Origin: CAYFPX01 sp964519895 | GTDB taxonomy: Bacteria; Myxococcota_A; UBA796; CAJQPC01 | Assembly (NCBI GenBank): GCA_964519895.1 | Contig: CAZFLE010000014.1 | Coordinates: 23,866-87,865, forward strand | Length of the DNA: 64,000 nucleotides | Reading direction: 5' to 3' | In this document: piece by piece, positions 8,282-17,253 of the stretch | Numbering within the stretch: the stretch's first letter is position 1 | How the letters are laid out: each line of letters begins with the position of its first letter | Position numbers and translations under genes: made by a program | Notes under the pieces: generated by a model | Database searches by the model: none | Seen by the model: only the letters and a program-made list of their open reading frames with translations | What the model was told of the DNA's origin: nothing

Positions 8282-8358
8282 CAGCGCACGCAGACGTCGC
8301 TGCCATCAGCTCCGGCCGCGTCCTGGGGCCCTCAGGCATCGCTCGGCCGGGCTCGCTA

Positions 8359-8628
8359 TCAGAGCGTGAGCAACCAGACCTGGCCGTCGTCGGACCGCGA
8401 GTCTGGCGCCCCAACCAGGTACTCGGCCTGGACCTGCTCGCAGTCGCCGTGGACGATGGTCTCGGTGCCCTCGAAGTCCCACGGGATGTCGGGATCTCCC
8501 AGCTCGACATGACCACACTGGGGGGGAACGATCCAGGCGCCGTCCACGCCGCCGATCAGCAACACCGGCTCCTGCTCGCTCCAGCCGCAGGACACGCTCC
8601 TTGCAACGCTCGGGTGGCTGAAGCGCAT
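8359..8628 (-). CDS. Small hypothetical protein
   Basis: This 89-residue reading frame has a protein-like composition (IVPPQCGHVELGDPDIPW then DFEGTETIVHGDCEQVQAEY), unlike the arginine-rich shadows on the other strand. Four cysteines are spread along it. The ATG at 8628 gives a compact product; an upstream frame extends to 8682. No family is recognised. The gene lies alone between two convergent units. Confidence 0.5.
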   Translation of the reverse strand: MRFSHPSVARSVSCGWSEQEPVLLIGGVDGAWIVPPQCGHVELGDPDIPWDFEGTETIVHGDCEQVQAEYLVGAPDSRSDDGQVWLLTL

Positions 8629-8688
8629 CTCTGGACTTGGCTGCCAAGGCCTCTGGGTGCCCGCTGGCTGCCTTTGCAGCACTCGAGG

Positions 8689-8702
8689 GACCTCGCGAGG
8701 TC
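8689..8702. repeat. Perfect 14-base palindrome
   Basis: GACCTCGCGAGGTC is a perfect palindrome in the spacer downstream of the first caspase-like gene. It could be a protein-binding site or the base of a terminator; there is no T-run. Confidence 0.4.
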
Positions 8703-8770
8703 AGCAAGGACGTGAAACGAGGGCCTGCAGGCAGGACTGCGGCCTGACGCCCGACGCTCAACCCACGAAA

Positions 8771-10600
8771 TCAAGGCGCGGACTCCCCCACGCCCCGGGT
8801 GAGCACCCAGCTGGCGGGCTCGGTCAGCGAGAGCACGGGCTGCTGGCCGTGGATCTGGTGCTCGCGCAAGGCACGGAGCACATAGGCCTGGGCCTCGGCA
8901 GCCGTGACCTGGCCGTCCCGCTGGCCGTCCAGCTCACCGTCCGCCCAGCCCCGCAGCGCCCCCACCGCGAAGTAGGTGAAGGCCCCGTGGGCGACCCCCG
9001 GCAGCGGACCGCTGAGCTGATCGGGCCCCGCCGCCGTCCACAGTCCCAGCCCGGGCTGGAGCGCCGGCGCGTGGTCCGGGACCACGGAGCGGGTGCCCTG
9101 GGACAGGGCTTCGCCCCCGCGGCCCAGACCGTTGTAGCAGGCGTCGGTCCACAGCATCAGCGTCACGCCGCGAGCGGCGGCCTGGTCGGCCAGGTGGTCC
9201 AGCCCCACCGCCCGTGCCTCGAACTGGGCCGCGTCCCGCCGCACGTCGTCGCCCAGGAGCAGGCGCTCCCCGGTCGACGGCGACGCCGCGCCGTGGCCGG
9301 CGAAGTAGAACCACAGGACGCCGCCGGGCTCGACAGCGTCGAGGGTGCGGGCCCAGGCCGCGAGCATCGCCTCCTTGTTGACGTTGGCCGTGAGCAGCTC
9401 GACCCGGTCCCGCGGCACCCCGATGGTGTGCACGATCAGGTCGTACGTCACCGCGGCGTCGTGCACCGCGTGGGGCACCGGGGCCGCCACGAAGTACTGC
9501 TCGATCCCCACGATCAGAGCCGCGTCGCGGGTGGCCCGCTCACCGGTCTTCAGGGGCTGGTCCAGGGACGGCAGCTGGGGCGGTGCTGGCGCCTGCGGCG
9601 GCGCCGGCACGCTCGCCGTCGCTGCGGCGGGCGTCAGGGACACCCCCGCCAGAGCCTGGAGCTGACGGGCTTCGTTCTGGAGCGTCGCGGCGACCACCCG
9701 GGCCGACGTGAGCGCCGCGGTCTCGGCGCCCAGGTCCTGGGCCCGGGCCAGGCTGGCGGTGGCGCCCTGCAGGTCGCCCTCCACCAGCTGCACCACCGCC
9801 TCGGCGACCGCCACCAGCTCGGGCTTGCACTTGGCGCCACCCTTCGTGCGGTCGGCCTGGAGCTGGGTCCTGGCCTTGGCCGCGCCGTCTCGCTCGAGCG
9901 CCGCCATCGCCTTGCGCGTGCACCGCCCGGTGGGCACCTCCAGGGTCAGCGCATCCCAGACGGGCACGATCCGAGTCATGAGCTGCGCAAAGGCCTGGTT
10001 GAGCGCCCGGGCCTCGGGGCCGACGTAGCTGGCCGCCGGCGTGCTGCCGTTGACCTGGAGCACTGTGGACACCGACTTGGAGACCTCGACCTCGTCCCGC
10101 CACAGGGTGCTGCTGGAGTCGGTCCCGCAGATCCGCCCCTCCACCTCGACACGGACCTTGTCACTTGAGCGGACGCTCTTGGCCCGGAGGTCCAGCACCC
10201 CGTCCACGGGCAGCTTGCCGGCCAGCTCCCTGAGCTTGATCTGGACGCCCGGCTGGAGCGGGTGCCCGGCTGCCGCCGCCGCCACCATGAGCTCGTCGGT
10301 GGGGACCAGGGTGAAGGGATTGCGCGTGCCGCTGGGTGGCACGACGGTGGCCGGGTGGGTCGGCGTGGGCCAGGTCCAGGCCAGCGCCTCGACCGCCGCC
10401 TGGCGCAGGTCGTCGTCGAAGGGGCCGGGCTCTCGGTGCTTGATGCGGCAGCCCTCCAGGACGAAGCCGGCGGGCAGGACAGCGATGCGCGGAGTCTCGG
10501 CAGCGACCGCCGCTGGCGGGGGGGTCAGGCGGAACAGCTCGAGCTCTGCGGCCACGGCGGGGCTGCTCAGCGCCAGGGAGACCAGGACCGCACCCACCAT
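8771..10600 (-). CDS. Exported caspase-like (peptidase C14) protein with CsgG/TolB-like N-terminal region
   Basis: This 609-residue protein starts with a signal peptide ending near AVAAELELF. The first 220 residues resemble CsgG/TolB-type lipoprotein domains (IAVLPAGFVLEGC, then a regulated-assembly-like fold); this is a loose match. A Pro/Ala linker follows near residue 335. Residues 345-600 are caspase-like, with the catalytic histidine in FYFAGHGA (about 432) and cysteine in TDACYNG (about 487). DGQRDGQVTAAE resembles a calcium-binding EF-hand loop, suggesting calcium control as in metacaspases. It is divergent from a second caspase-like gene 79 bases away with the same GALRGWADGELDG segment, indicating duplication. 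Confidence 0.8.
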   Translation of the reverse strand: MVGAVLVSLALSSPAVAAELELFRLTPPPAAVAAETPRIAVLPAGFVLEGCRIKHREPGPFDDDLRQAAVEALAWTWPTPTHPATVVPPSGTRNPFTLVPTDELMVAAAAAGHPLQPGVQIKLRELAGKLPVDGVLDLRAKSVRSSDKVRVEVEGRICGTDSSSTLWRDEVEVSKSVSTVLQVNGSTPAASYVGPEARALNQAFAQLMTRIVPVWDALTLEVPTGRCTRKAMAALERDGAAKARTQLQADRTKGGAKCKPELVAVAEAVVQLVEGDLQGATASLARAQDLGAETAALTSARVVAATLQNEARQLQALAGVSLTPAAATASVPAPPQAPAPPQLPSLDQPLKTGERATRDAALIVGIEQYFVAAPVPHAVHDAAVTYDLIVHTIGVPRDRVELLTANVNKEAMLAAWARTLDAVEPGGVLWFYFAGHGAASPSTGERLLLGDDVRRDAAQFEARAVGLDHLADQAAARGVTLMLWTDACYNGLGRGGEALSQGTRSVVPDHAPALQPGLGLWTAAGPDQLSGPLPGVAHGAFTYFAVGALRGWADGELDGQRDGQVTAAEAQAYVLRALREHQIHGQQPVLSLTEPASWVLTRGVGESAP

Positions 10601-10621
10601 GACTGCCTCGTCGGGAGAGTG

Positions 10622-10646
10622 GCTCGGGTCCTAACTCGGGTCTACT
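10622..10646. promoter_or_regulatory. Direct repeats in the divergent caspase promoter
   Basis: CTCGGGTC occurs twice, 12 bases apart, in the 79-base region between the two divergent caspase-like genes. This could be a shared operator. GTGTAAGCT follows as a possible -10 region for the plus-strand gene. Confidence 0.35.
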
Positions 10647-10657
10647 GAGGGTGTAAG

Positions 10658-10673
10658 CTCGCCCGACGGCGAG
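10658..10673 (+). promoter_or_regulatory. Hairpin over the ribosome-binding region
   Basis: CTCGCC-CGAC-GGCGAG can form a six-base-pair stem that ends just before the ATG at 10680. It includes the start of the GAGG Shine-Dalgarno candidate. It may limit translation, but a short GC-rich stem can also occur by chance at this base composition. Confidence 0.3.
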
Positions 10674-10679
10674 GCGGGC

Positions 10680-12182
10680 ATGTTGTCGGGAGCACTGATC
10701 GCGGCCTGGGTCACGAGCGCGGTCGCCCTCGCCGGTCCCCTGCCCGACCTGACGGCTCCCCTGCGCACGGGCGCCCAGCGGCCCCAGGATGCGGCTGTTG
10801 TCGTCGGCAACGAGCGCTATGCCTTCGTGGCCGACGTGCCGGCGGCGCGTCAGGACGCCCAGCTCGCCGCCTCGCTGCTCGTCTACACCCTGGGTGTGCC
10901 CGGAGAGCGGGTCACCGTGCTCGACGACGGCGCCAGCCGCGAGGACATCCTGGCCGCGGTCCAAGCCAGCGCGGACATCGTGGGCGATGGCGGCACCCTG
11001 TGGTTCTTCTATGCAGGGCACGGCGCGGCCTCGCCGGAGACCGGGCAGCAGCTCCTGCTGGGCGACGACGTGAGGGCCCGTGCGGGCAGCCTGCCCGCGC
11101 GGGGCCTGGCGGTCGAAGAGGTCGTCCAGGTGGCCCAGGGGTCCGGCACCCGCGCTGTCCTGGTCCTCGACACCTGCTACACCGGGGTCGGCCGCGACGG
11201 GGCCGAGCTGCTCCCGGGCCAGCGAATGCTGGTCCCCGACCACGCGCTCGTGCCCGACGGCGAAGTGCTGATCTGGAACGCGGCATCGCCTGGCCAGACC
11301 TCGGCGCCGCTGCCCCGGGTCGAGCAGGGCGCCTTCACCTGGTACGTCGTGGGCGCCCTGCGGGGCTGGGCGGACGGCGAGCTGGACGGGCTGTTGGACG
11401 GCCAGGTCACGGCGGCCGAAGCCCAGGCCTATGTCGCCCGCCAGCTCGCCGCCCACTCGGAGCTGGTCCAGCGGCCGACCCTCGCGGGGAGCGAGCCAGA
11501 GGCACAGGTCCTCTCGACAGGGGCCCGGGAAGCCGACCCCTTCGAGTCCTGGCGGGCCTTGCGCAGCCTGGAAGGGGGCGAAGCCCTGGTGCGGGCCGGG
11601 TCCAGGCGCTGGCTGCCCACGGTGGCCGCAGGACCGGTGGCCGGGCCCGTGGTCTACAGCCACCCCATCGCCCCGGGCGCCTCAGCTGCAGCTGACCGGG
11701 CCCTGGTCGGGTCCCGCCTCGAGTTAGGCGCCGCGCTGCGCCTGGGCCCTCGCGGCCGCGCCACCCTGGGACTCGGGCTCTGGGGAGCCGCCCGCGACAC
11801 CGACGGCCTGTCCCAGGCGACCCGGTCCGAGCTGGACGGACTCGGGGTGAGCACCCGGGACAGCATCACCGTGGCCACGGGCTCCCTGGGGCTCCAGGCC
11901 CAGGGCCGGCGGTGGTCCATCGGGGTCGGCGCCCTGGGTGCAGCCGGCGGGGCCCGTGACCTGGACCGCACCGGGGCCGGCGGCCAGGTCGAGCTGTGGA
12001 CCCAGGACCGTGTGCTCCTGCTGGGCGGTGCCCAGACCCGCCTGGGCTGGGCCATCCGGCTTCGCAGCCGTCCGCTCAGCGTCGGCCTGGCGCTCGACGC
12101 CGGGGCCCTGGCCGGCCCCTCGCTGATCACCGCCTGGGGCGGCCTGGTGCTCACCACCCGCGTCATCCCGGGGCGCTCATGA
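10680..12182 (+). CDS. Exported caspase-like protein with C-terminal beta-rich domain
   Basis: This 500-residue protein has a signal peptide (MLSGALIAAWVTSAVALAG). Residues 30-275 form a caspase-like domain with the histidine in FFYAGHGA (about 113) and cysteine in LDTCYTG (about 166), then the EF-hand-like DGLLDGQVTAAE. After residue 300 the sequence alternates short hydrophobic and polar strands (SRLELGAALRLGPRGRATLG and similar), suggesting a beta-barrel-like domain or envelope anchor. The stop overlaps the start of the MopE/FG-GAP lipoprotein (ATGA). The paralogue opposite shares the GAFTxFxVGALRGWADGELDG block. Confidence 0.8.
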   Translation: MLSGALIAAWVTSAVALAGPLPDLTAPLRTGAQRPQDAAVVVGNERYAFVADVPAARQDAQLAASLLVYTLGVPGERVTVLDDGASREDILAAVQASADIVGDGGTLWFFYAGHGAASPETGQQLLLGDDVRARAGSLPARGLAVEEVVQVAQGSGTRAVLVLDTCYTGVGRDGAELLPGQRMLVPDHALVPDGEVLIWNAASPGQTSAPLPRVEQGAFTWYVVGALRGWADGELDGLLDGQVTAAEAQAYVARQLAAHSELVQRPTLAGSEPEAQVLSTGAREADPFESWRALRSLEGGEALVRAGSRRWLPTVAAGPVAGPVVYSHPIAPGASAAADRALVGSRLELGAALRLGPRGRATLGLGLWGAARDTDGLSQATRSELDGLGVSTRDSITVATGSLGLQAQGRRWSIGVGALGAAGGARDLDRTGAGGQVELWTQDRVLLLGGAQTRLGWAIRLRSRPLSVGLALDAGALAGPSLITAWGGLVLTTRVIPGRS

Positions 12183-14518
12183 TCGGGCTGTGGATCACCC
12201 TCCTGGGCTGCGGCGACCTGGCCCGAAGCGATCTGGACGGAGACGGCTACCTGGGGGGCTACGGCGACTGCGACCCCTTTGATGTGACAGTCCACCCCGG
12301 CGCCCTCGAGATCTGGTACGACGGCACGGACCAGGACTGCGACGGCAACGACGCCGATCAAGACGGGGACGGCTACCCCGCCGTCGAGGCTGGTGGCACA
12401 GACTGCTGGGACGACCCGACCCACACCCCCTCGGACATGGCCGTGGTGCCCGGCGTGGGCTGGGCACAGCCCACCGCCGACCAGGTCCACCCCGACGCTT
12501 CGGAGACCTGGTACGACGGCCCGGACCAGGACTGCGCCGGCGACGACGACTTCGACGCCGACGCCGACGGGGACCGGACCGACGCCTGGCCCGACAGCGC
12601 CGGCACGCTCGGCGGGGACTGCGACGACCACGAGCCCGCCATCCACAGCGCCGCGGTCGAGGTCTGCTACGACGCCATCGACCAGGACTGTCTGGTGGGC
12701 GTCGCGGCGGCGGAGCACCCGGACCCCGACGACTACGACCCCTTGTTCGACTGCGACGCCGACGGCTGGACCGTGACAGAGGAGTGCGACGACCAGGACC
12801 CGAGCCGCGGGCCGACCAGCGACGCCGACGCCTGGTACGACTGCGAGGATCAGAACTGCGACGGCAACGACGGGGACTGGGATCAGGACGGCTGGGTGCC
12901 CGAAGACTATGCAGCCGAGTGCACCGACTGGCAGGCCCTGCACCCTGGCGTGGACGGCACCCGGGTCCAGTCCGGGGACTGCCTGGACGAGCCCGGCACA
13001 GTGCCCGCGTCACTCAATGGCCTGGCCGCTGTCACCGCGGACCAGGTGAACCCCGGCGCCAGCGAGACCTGGTACGACGGCATCGACCAGGACTGCCAGG
13101 ACGACTCGGACTTCGATCGGGACGGCGACGGCTACACCAGCGACACCTGGCCCGACGGGACTGGGACGCTGGGCGACGACTGCGACGACGAGGAGAAGAC
13201 CACCGCCCCCTACGCGCTGGAGGTGTGCGGCGACGGGATCGACAACGACTGCGACGGCACCGGGAACGGCTGCGTGTGGTCCGGCGAGCTCGACGCGCTC
13301 GATGCGGACGAGCTGTGGACCGGCAGGGAGAGTGCGAGCCTGGCTGGCTGGGCCCTGGCGTGGGTGGACTGGGACGGCACCGGCGCCCTGGAGCTGGCGG
13401 TCGGCGCCCCGGGTACCGAGAACAAGGGCGAGGTCTACGGGGTGCCGGCGTCGGCCCCGGGAGACAGCCTGGACCAGGCCACGTGGTCGCTGCTGGGCGA
13501 CACCGCCGAGCGGCTGGGCGGCGCCCTGGCGGCCTTGGATCCGGACGGCAGCGGACAAGAGGCACTGCTGATCGGCACCGACCTGACCAACAGCGCACCG
13601 GTCTACGCCGTGTTCGATCCGACCCTCGGCGGCAAGGAGGGCGAAGTGGTCTCGGCGGCCGGGGCCACGCTCACCGACGGCGAGGAGAGCTCGGGCTTCG
13701 GCTGGCGCCTGCTGGGCCTGGACCACCAGGGCCTAGGCCACGACGCCGTGGCGGTGGGCGCACCCAGGACACCTGGGGCGGTGCACCTGTGGCACCAGGT
13801 CGCCCAGGGCGAGTCCGCCGGCGATGCCGACGTGGTGCTCTCCCAGACCAGCGGCAACCTGGGCGCGGCCCTGAGCACCGGCGACGTCGACGGCGACGGC
13901 CTGGCCGACCTGGTGGTGGGCGACAGCGGCACCGGGGACGGCGAGGTGTTCCTGTGGCTGGGTCCCATCACCGCCAGCGGGACGACCGACGACGCCGACG
14001 CCAGCGGGGTCGGCCACTTCTCCAGTGGCGAAGCCGGCGCGGCCCTGCTGCTGGCTGACCTGGATCAAGACGGCCACCCCGATCTGGTGATCGGCTCGCC
14101 GGGCGCGGGCACCGTGACGGTCCAGCTCGGCCCGGTCGGGGCGGGCACGAGCCTGGACACCGCCCGAGCGGACTGCGAGCTGAGCAGCGACTCGGGCAGC
14201 GACGCGGGGTGGTCCCTGGCAGCGGGGCAGCCGTGGACCTCCGACGAGCGGGCCCTCCTCATCGGCGCCCCGTCCGACTTCCACGACGGGTCCTACCGGA
14301 GCACCGTCTTCGTGGTCCAGGGGCCCTACACGGGCGAGCGCGACCTGGACAAGTCCCTGGCGCAGCTCACCACCGACGACGCGTCGGCGCTCCTGGGCTG
14401 GAGCCTGGCTCTGCGGGACGCCACCGGCGATGGCCTGGACGATCTCGCCATCGGCGCCCCCCACGCCGAAGGCGAGCTGGGCGCCGCCTACCTCTGGTTC
14501 GGCGACGACGGCATCTGA
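12179..14518 (+). CDS. MopE-repeat and FG-GAP lipoprotein
   Basis: This 779-residue lipoprotein has a lipobox at LLGC. Residues 15-360 hold several MopE-type putative metal-binding repeats of the pattern DGDG...DCDD...HPGA.E.WYDG.DQDCDG. Residues 370-779 contain FG-GAP beta-propeller repeats, for example LELAVGAPG, DGLADLVVGDSG and DGLDDLAIGAPHAEG. Such proteins are surface-anchored, calcium- or copper-binding adhesin-like factors common in Myxococcota. Its start overlaps the caspase stop, so the two products are probably made together. Strong Asp bias reflects the metal-binding loops. Confidence 0.85.
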   Translation: MIGLWITLLGCGDLARSDLDGDGYLGGYGDCDPFDVTVHPGALEIWYDGTDQDCDGNDADQDGDGYPAVEAGGTDCWDDPTHTPSDMAVVPGVGWAQPTADQVHPDASETWYDGPDQDCAGDDDFDADADGDRTDAWPDSAGTLGGDCDDHEPAIHSAAVEVCYDAIDQDCLVGVAAAEHPDPDDYDPLFDCDADGWTVTEECDDQDPSRGPTSDADAWYDCEDQNCDGNDGDWDQDGWVPEDYAAECTDWQALHPGVDGTRVQSGDCLDEPGTVPASLNGLAAVTADQVNPGASETWYDGIDQDCQDDSDFDRDGDGYTSDTWPDGTGTLGDDCDDEEKTTAPYALEVCGDGIDNDCDGTGNGCVWSGELDALDADELWTGRESASLAGWALAWVDWDGTGALELAVGAPGTENKGEVYGVPASAPGDSLDQATWSLLGDTAERLGGALAALDPDGSGQEALLIGTDLTNSAPVYAVFDPTLGGKEGEVVSAAGATLTDGEESSGFGWRLLGLDHQGLGHDAVAVGAPRTPGAVHLWHQVAQGESAGDADVVLSQTSGNLGAALSTGDVDGDGLADLVVGDSGTGDGEVFLWLGPITASGTTDDADASGVGHFSSGEAGAALLLADLDQDGHPDLVIGSPGAGTVTVQLGPVGAGTSLDTARADCELSSDSGSDAGWSLAAGQPWTSDERALLIGAPSDFHDGSYRSTVFVVQGPYTGERDLDKSLAQLTTDDASALLGWSLALRDATGDGLDDLAIGAPHAEGELGAAYLWFGDDGI

Positions 14519-14561
14519 GAGCGCCGGTCTGGTAGAACAGCGATCCTCCCGAGGCACCCCG

Positions 14562-15626
14562 ATGCGTCCCCTCCTCCCGGCGGCCGTGCTGATGCTCGCC
14601 TGTGCGCCCAAGGCCGAGCCCGAGCCCACCCCCCAGGTGCCGAACCTGGTCCCGTCCACGAGCTGGGTCCTGATGGACACGCCCCTGGCCGATCCGTCCC
14701 CCTACGTGGGCCGCTTCCTGCCGGACGACGGCGAGCCCAGCCTGGGCAGCGCCTTCAAGACCGCCTGCTCGGCGTTCATCACCGGGGCCGAACAGGCCAG
14801 CCAGGGCCGCTTCTCGGAGCGGCTGGCCGCGTCCAGCGGGTTCGTGGTGAAGAAGGGCGAGCAGGACCTGGGGCGGGACGTGCTCGACAAGGGCACCACC
14901 ACCGTGCTCCACGTCGAGGCCGATTTGGCAGCGCTGACCGTGGGGGACATCGCCGACCCGGCGGGTTTCCGCGACTGTTGCCTCCAGGCCGAAGACCAGT
15001 GCTCCAGTCGCTACCTGGGCGCGTTCATCAAGGGCACGGGCTGGGTCGAGTACGCCTTTGACGAGGACGGGGTGATGGACAAGTCCGGCGACCCCTACAT
15101 CGGGGACGACTCGGTCTCGATCCGCCACGGCATGGCGTGGCGCCGGGCCACGGACTTCGACGACGCCTACTTCGCCTTCGAGGCCCACTCGGCGCGGGTG
15201 CCTGACCCGCCCTGGGCCAGCTGGAGCTGCGACAGCCCCGATCCGCCTCACGACCCGATGGGCGAGTTCTTCGTCGGCGAGAGCCCGATGGTGGATGCCC
15301 TGTCGGTGGCCAAGGACCAGGCCCGGGCCGACGCCCGTACCCAGGTGGTGGAGTGGCTCGGAGAGCGCATCCGCACCGGCTCCATCACCCTGACCCTCAC
15401 CGGCGGCGACGTGAGCGACCTGACCACCGGACTCGCCGACGCCAAGGCCGTGGAGCGGGCCGCGTCGGCCGTCGCGGCGTTCGTCAAGGACAAGAAGTAC
15501 GCCTGTGTAGAGCCGATCCAGCGCGGAGACCCCCTGGGCCACGGCTACCAGGTCAAGGTGCTGATGATGCTGCCGGCGGACCTGGCCGAACAGGCCGCGG
15601 CCCAGGTCCTCGAGGCCGCCCGGTGA
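14562..15626 (+). CDS. LPP20-like lipoprotein
   Basis: This 354-residue lipoprotein has a signal ending MLACAPK. The central DALSVAKDQARADARTQVVE segment followed by LTLTGGDVSDL resembles the LPP20 family of outer-membrane lipoproteins, which carry the conserved AR..AR..LA helix. Two cysteine pairs around residue 145 (DCCLQAEDQC) may form disulfides. TAGAAC about 30 bases upstream of the ATG could be part of a separate promoter. Its stop overlaps the next start (GTGA). LPP20 and DUF4384 proteins often accompany bacterial caspase-like proteins (from memory), matching this neighbourhood. Confidence 0.6.
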   Translation: MRPLLPAAVLMLACAPKAEPEPTPQVPNLVPSTSWVLMDTPLADPSPYVGRFLPDDGEPSLGSAFKTACSAFITGAEQASQGRFSERLAASSGFVVKKGEQDLGRDVLDKGTTTVLHVEADLAALTVGDIADPAGFRDCCLQAEDQCSSRYLGAFIKGTGWVEYAFDEDGVMDKSGDPYIGDDSVSIRHGMAWRRATDFDDAYFAFEAHSARVPDPPWASWSCDSPDPPHDPMGEFFVGESPMVDALSVAKDQARADARTQVVEWLGERIRTGSITLTLTGGDVSDLTTGLADAKAVERAASAVAAFVKDKKYACVEPIQRGDPLGHGYQVKVLMMLPADLAEQAAAQVLEAAR

Positions 15627-16822
15627 TCGCTGCGCTGGCGAGCGTGTGGCTGGGCTGTGTGGCCCAGGCGGGGGGAGCCGCGCTGCCACTCTGTCCCAGC
15701 GACAGCGTCCAAGGCGGCTGGCGAGTCGTCGAGGGCGAGGCCAAGGGCCAGGCCGGCGGACACCTGATCCCACTCGCTCGAGAGGATGCCTACGACAACG
15801 TCGAGGCCCGGTGCGGCAAGCTGGACCTGGACGCCCAACAGTGCGGCCTGTTGGTCGCCCAGTACACCTACAACTACGGCGACGGGGATCAGAAGCCCGT
15901 CAACGCGCGCAAGGACAGCGCCTGCGCCAGCGTTCGCTACAAGGCCGAGATGCCCATGATCCTGCGAAGCGCCGAAGGCCAGGCCTGGGGTCAGGCGGTC
16001 CAGGACCTCGCCGGGCGCCTGCGAGAGCTGGCCGGCGACGACCCGATCCGACTCGGGGCGACCCGCCAGGCCAACGGCTGCACCGCGACCTGGGCCGGAC
16101 GCATCCTGTGGAACGTGCTGGCCGTGCACCTGACCGGGCTGGCCGAGGTCGACAGCCTCGACGAGCGGGCCGTCGACGTGTCGTTCGAATTCACCCCCCA
16201 GGACGGCCGCCACCTGGTGAACGTGCGGATCCGCCGGCCCGGCTCACGGCACCACGAGAACTTCGGCGCCCTCACGATGACCCACGACGCCTTTCCGGAC
16301 CTGAACCGGCCCGACCTGTGCTTCACGAACAAGGCTGTCGGGGTCACTTCCGCGCCCGCCGCCGACACCCTCGGCGTCTCCCTGGACCTGAACGCGAGGT
16401 CCGGATCCCTCTGCGAAGGCGAACCGATCAAGCCCACCATCGACGTCACCGACGCCGCCCGCATCGTGGTGTTCGACGTGGACCCCGACGGGACGGCCCG
16501 GCGCATCTGGCCTGCGGGGACGGCCGGAGACGAGGTGGCGAAGCGACGGGTGCTCGAGAAGATGCACCCGGCCCCCGACCAGGGCGACCAGACCAACCAG
16601 GTCGTGGTGGTCGCCGTGCCGGCCGACGCCCCCCCCTGGGAGGGCGAGACCTGGGGCGGCTACTGCGAGGTCCCGGGCGTCTGGAGCCCAGCCAGGCTGC
16701 CGCCCGGCGCGGCCGTGGCCGCCGCGAGCTACACCGTGCGCGCCGCCGACGCCTGCGGCGGCACGCCGACCCCCCGGGCCAGCCTGGCCGCCGCCACCAT
16801 CCCTCCCTGCACCGCTCCCTGA
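15623..16822 (+). CDS. DUF4384-like exported protein
   Basis: This 399-residue protein has a short signal peptide (VIAALASVWLGCVAQAGGAA). The C-terminal third, around IVVFDVDPDGTARRIWPAG, matches the DUF4384 pattern in which a strand bearing a D-x-DG turn is followed by an aromatic-proline step. The N-terminal two thirds are unrecognised and contain many cysteines, suggesting disulfides. It is coupled to the LPP20-like gene by a GTGA overlap. It probably acts at the envelope with the caspase-like proteins upstream, which is inference. Confidence 0.55.
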   Translation: MIAALASVWLGCVAQAGGAALPLCPSDSVQGGWRVVEGEAKGQAGGHLIPLAREDAYDNVEARCGKLDLDAQQCGLLVAQYTYNYGDGDQKPVNARKDSACASVRYKAEMPMILRSAEGQAWGQAVQDLAGRLRELAGDDPIRLGATRQANGCTATWAGRILWNVLAVHLTGLAEVDSLDERAVDVSFEFTPQDGRHLVNVRIRRPGSRHHENFGALTMTHDAFPDLNRPDLCFTNKAVGVTSAPAADTLGVSLDLNARSGSLCEGEPIKPTIDVTDAARIVVFDVDPDGTARRIWPAGTAGDEVAKRRVLEKMHPAPDQGDQTNQVVVVAVPADAPPWEGETWGGYCEVPGVWSPARLPPGAAVAAASYTVRAADACGGTPTPRASLAAATIPPCTAP

Positions 16823-16832
16823 GGCGAGAACC

Positions 16833-17240
16833 ATGAGAACGCCCCTCCTGTTGAGCTGCGCGGCCGTTGTGCTGTGCGCCTGCGACGACACCGTCTACAC
16901 CGAGCCCTCCTACGTGCCTCCGGTGACCGACAGCGGCACAGGCTGCGCCGACACCTACGACGAGACCTGGGACGGGGTGGTCGAGATGTTCGACGACCAC
17001 TGCGGCTTCTGCCACATCGGCGGTGCCGCGGGTCCCGAGATCGACACCGACATCCTCCACGCCGACGTCAGCGACGGCACGGGGACCTACATCGTGGCTG
17101 GCGACGCCGCTGGCTCCCTGCTCTGGCAGCGCATGGGCGAGGTCGACGGCGCGTCCCCCATGCCACCGGGCAATGCCCTCGACGACTGTGAACGGGCCCA
17201 TGTCGAGGCCTGGATCACCGCCGGCGCCCTCCTCGACTGA
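16833..17240 (+). CDS. Small haem-binding lipoprotein (PSD-type cytochrome)
   Basis: This 135-residue lipoprotein has a lipobox near VVLCAC. A single c-type haem motif, CGFCH, lies near residue 57, followed by SLLWQRMGEVDGASPMPPG, the usual distal methionine region of planctomycete-type cytochromes. It ends with an alpha-helical AHVEAWITAGAL stretch. Its start is ten bases after the DUF4384-like gene. It probably serves in periplasmic electron transfer; the partner is not identifiable. Confidence 0.75.
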   Translation: MRTPLLLSCAAVVLCACDDTVYTEPSYVPPVTDSGTGCADTYDETWDGVVEMFDDHCGFCHIGGAAGPEIDTDILHADVSDGTGTYIVAGDAAGSLLWQRMGEVDGASPMPPGNALDDCERAHVEAWITAGALLD

Positions 17241-17253
17241 CCCGGGACTCCCC

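Noticed and set aside
8306..8761. 151-residue minus-strand frame
   Set aside because: It is arginine-rich and overlaps the more protein-like small frame at 8359-8628.
12230..13270. Regularly spaced DNA repeats, first considered as CRISPR-like
   Set aside because: They encode MopE-type Asp/Gly metal-binding protein repeats and vary in length; there are no constant repeats or spacers.
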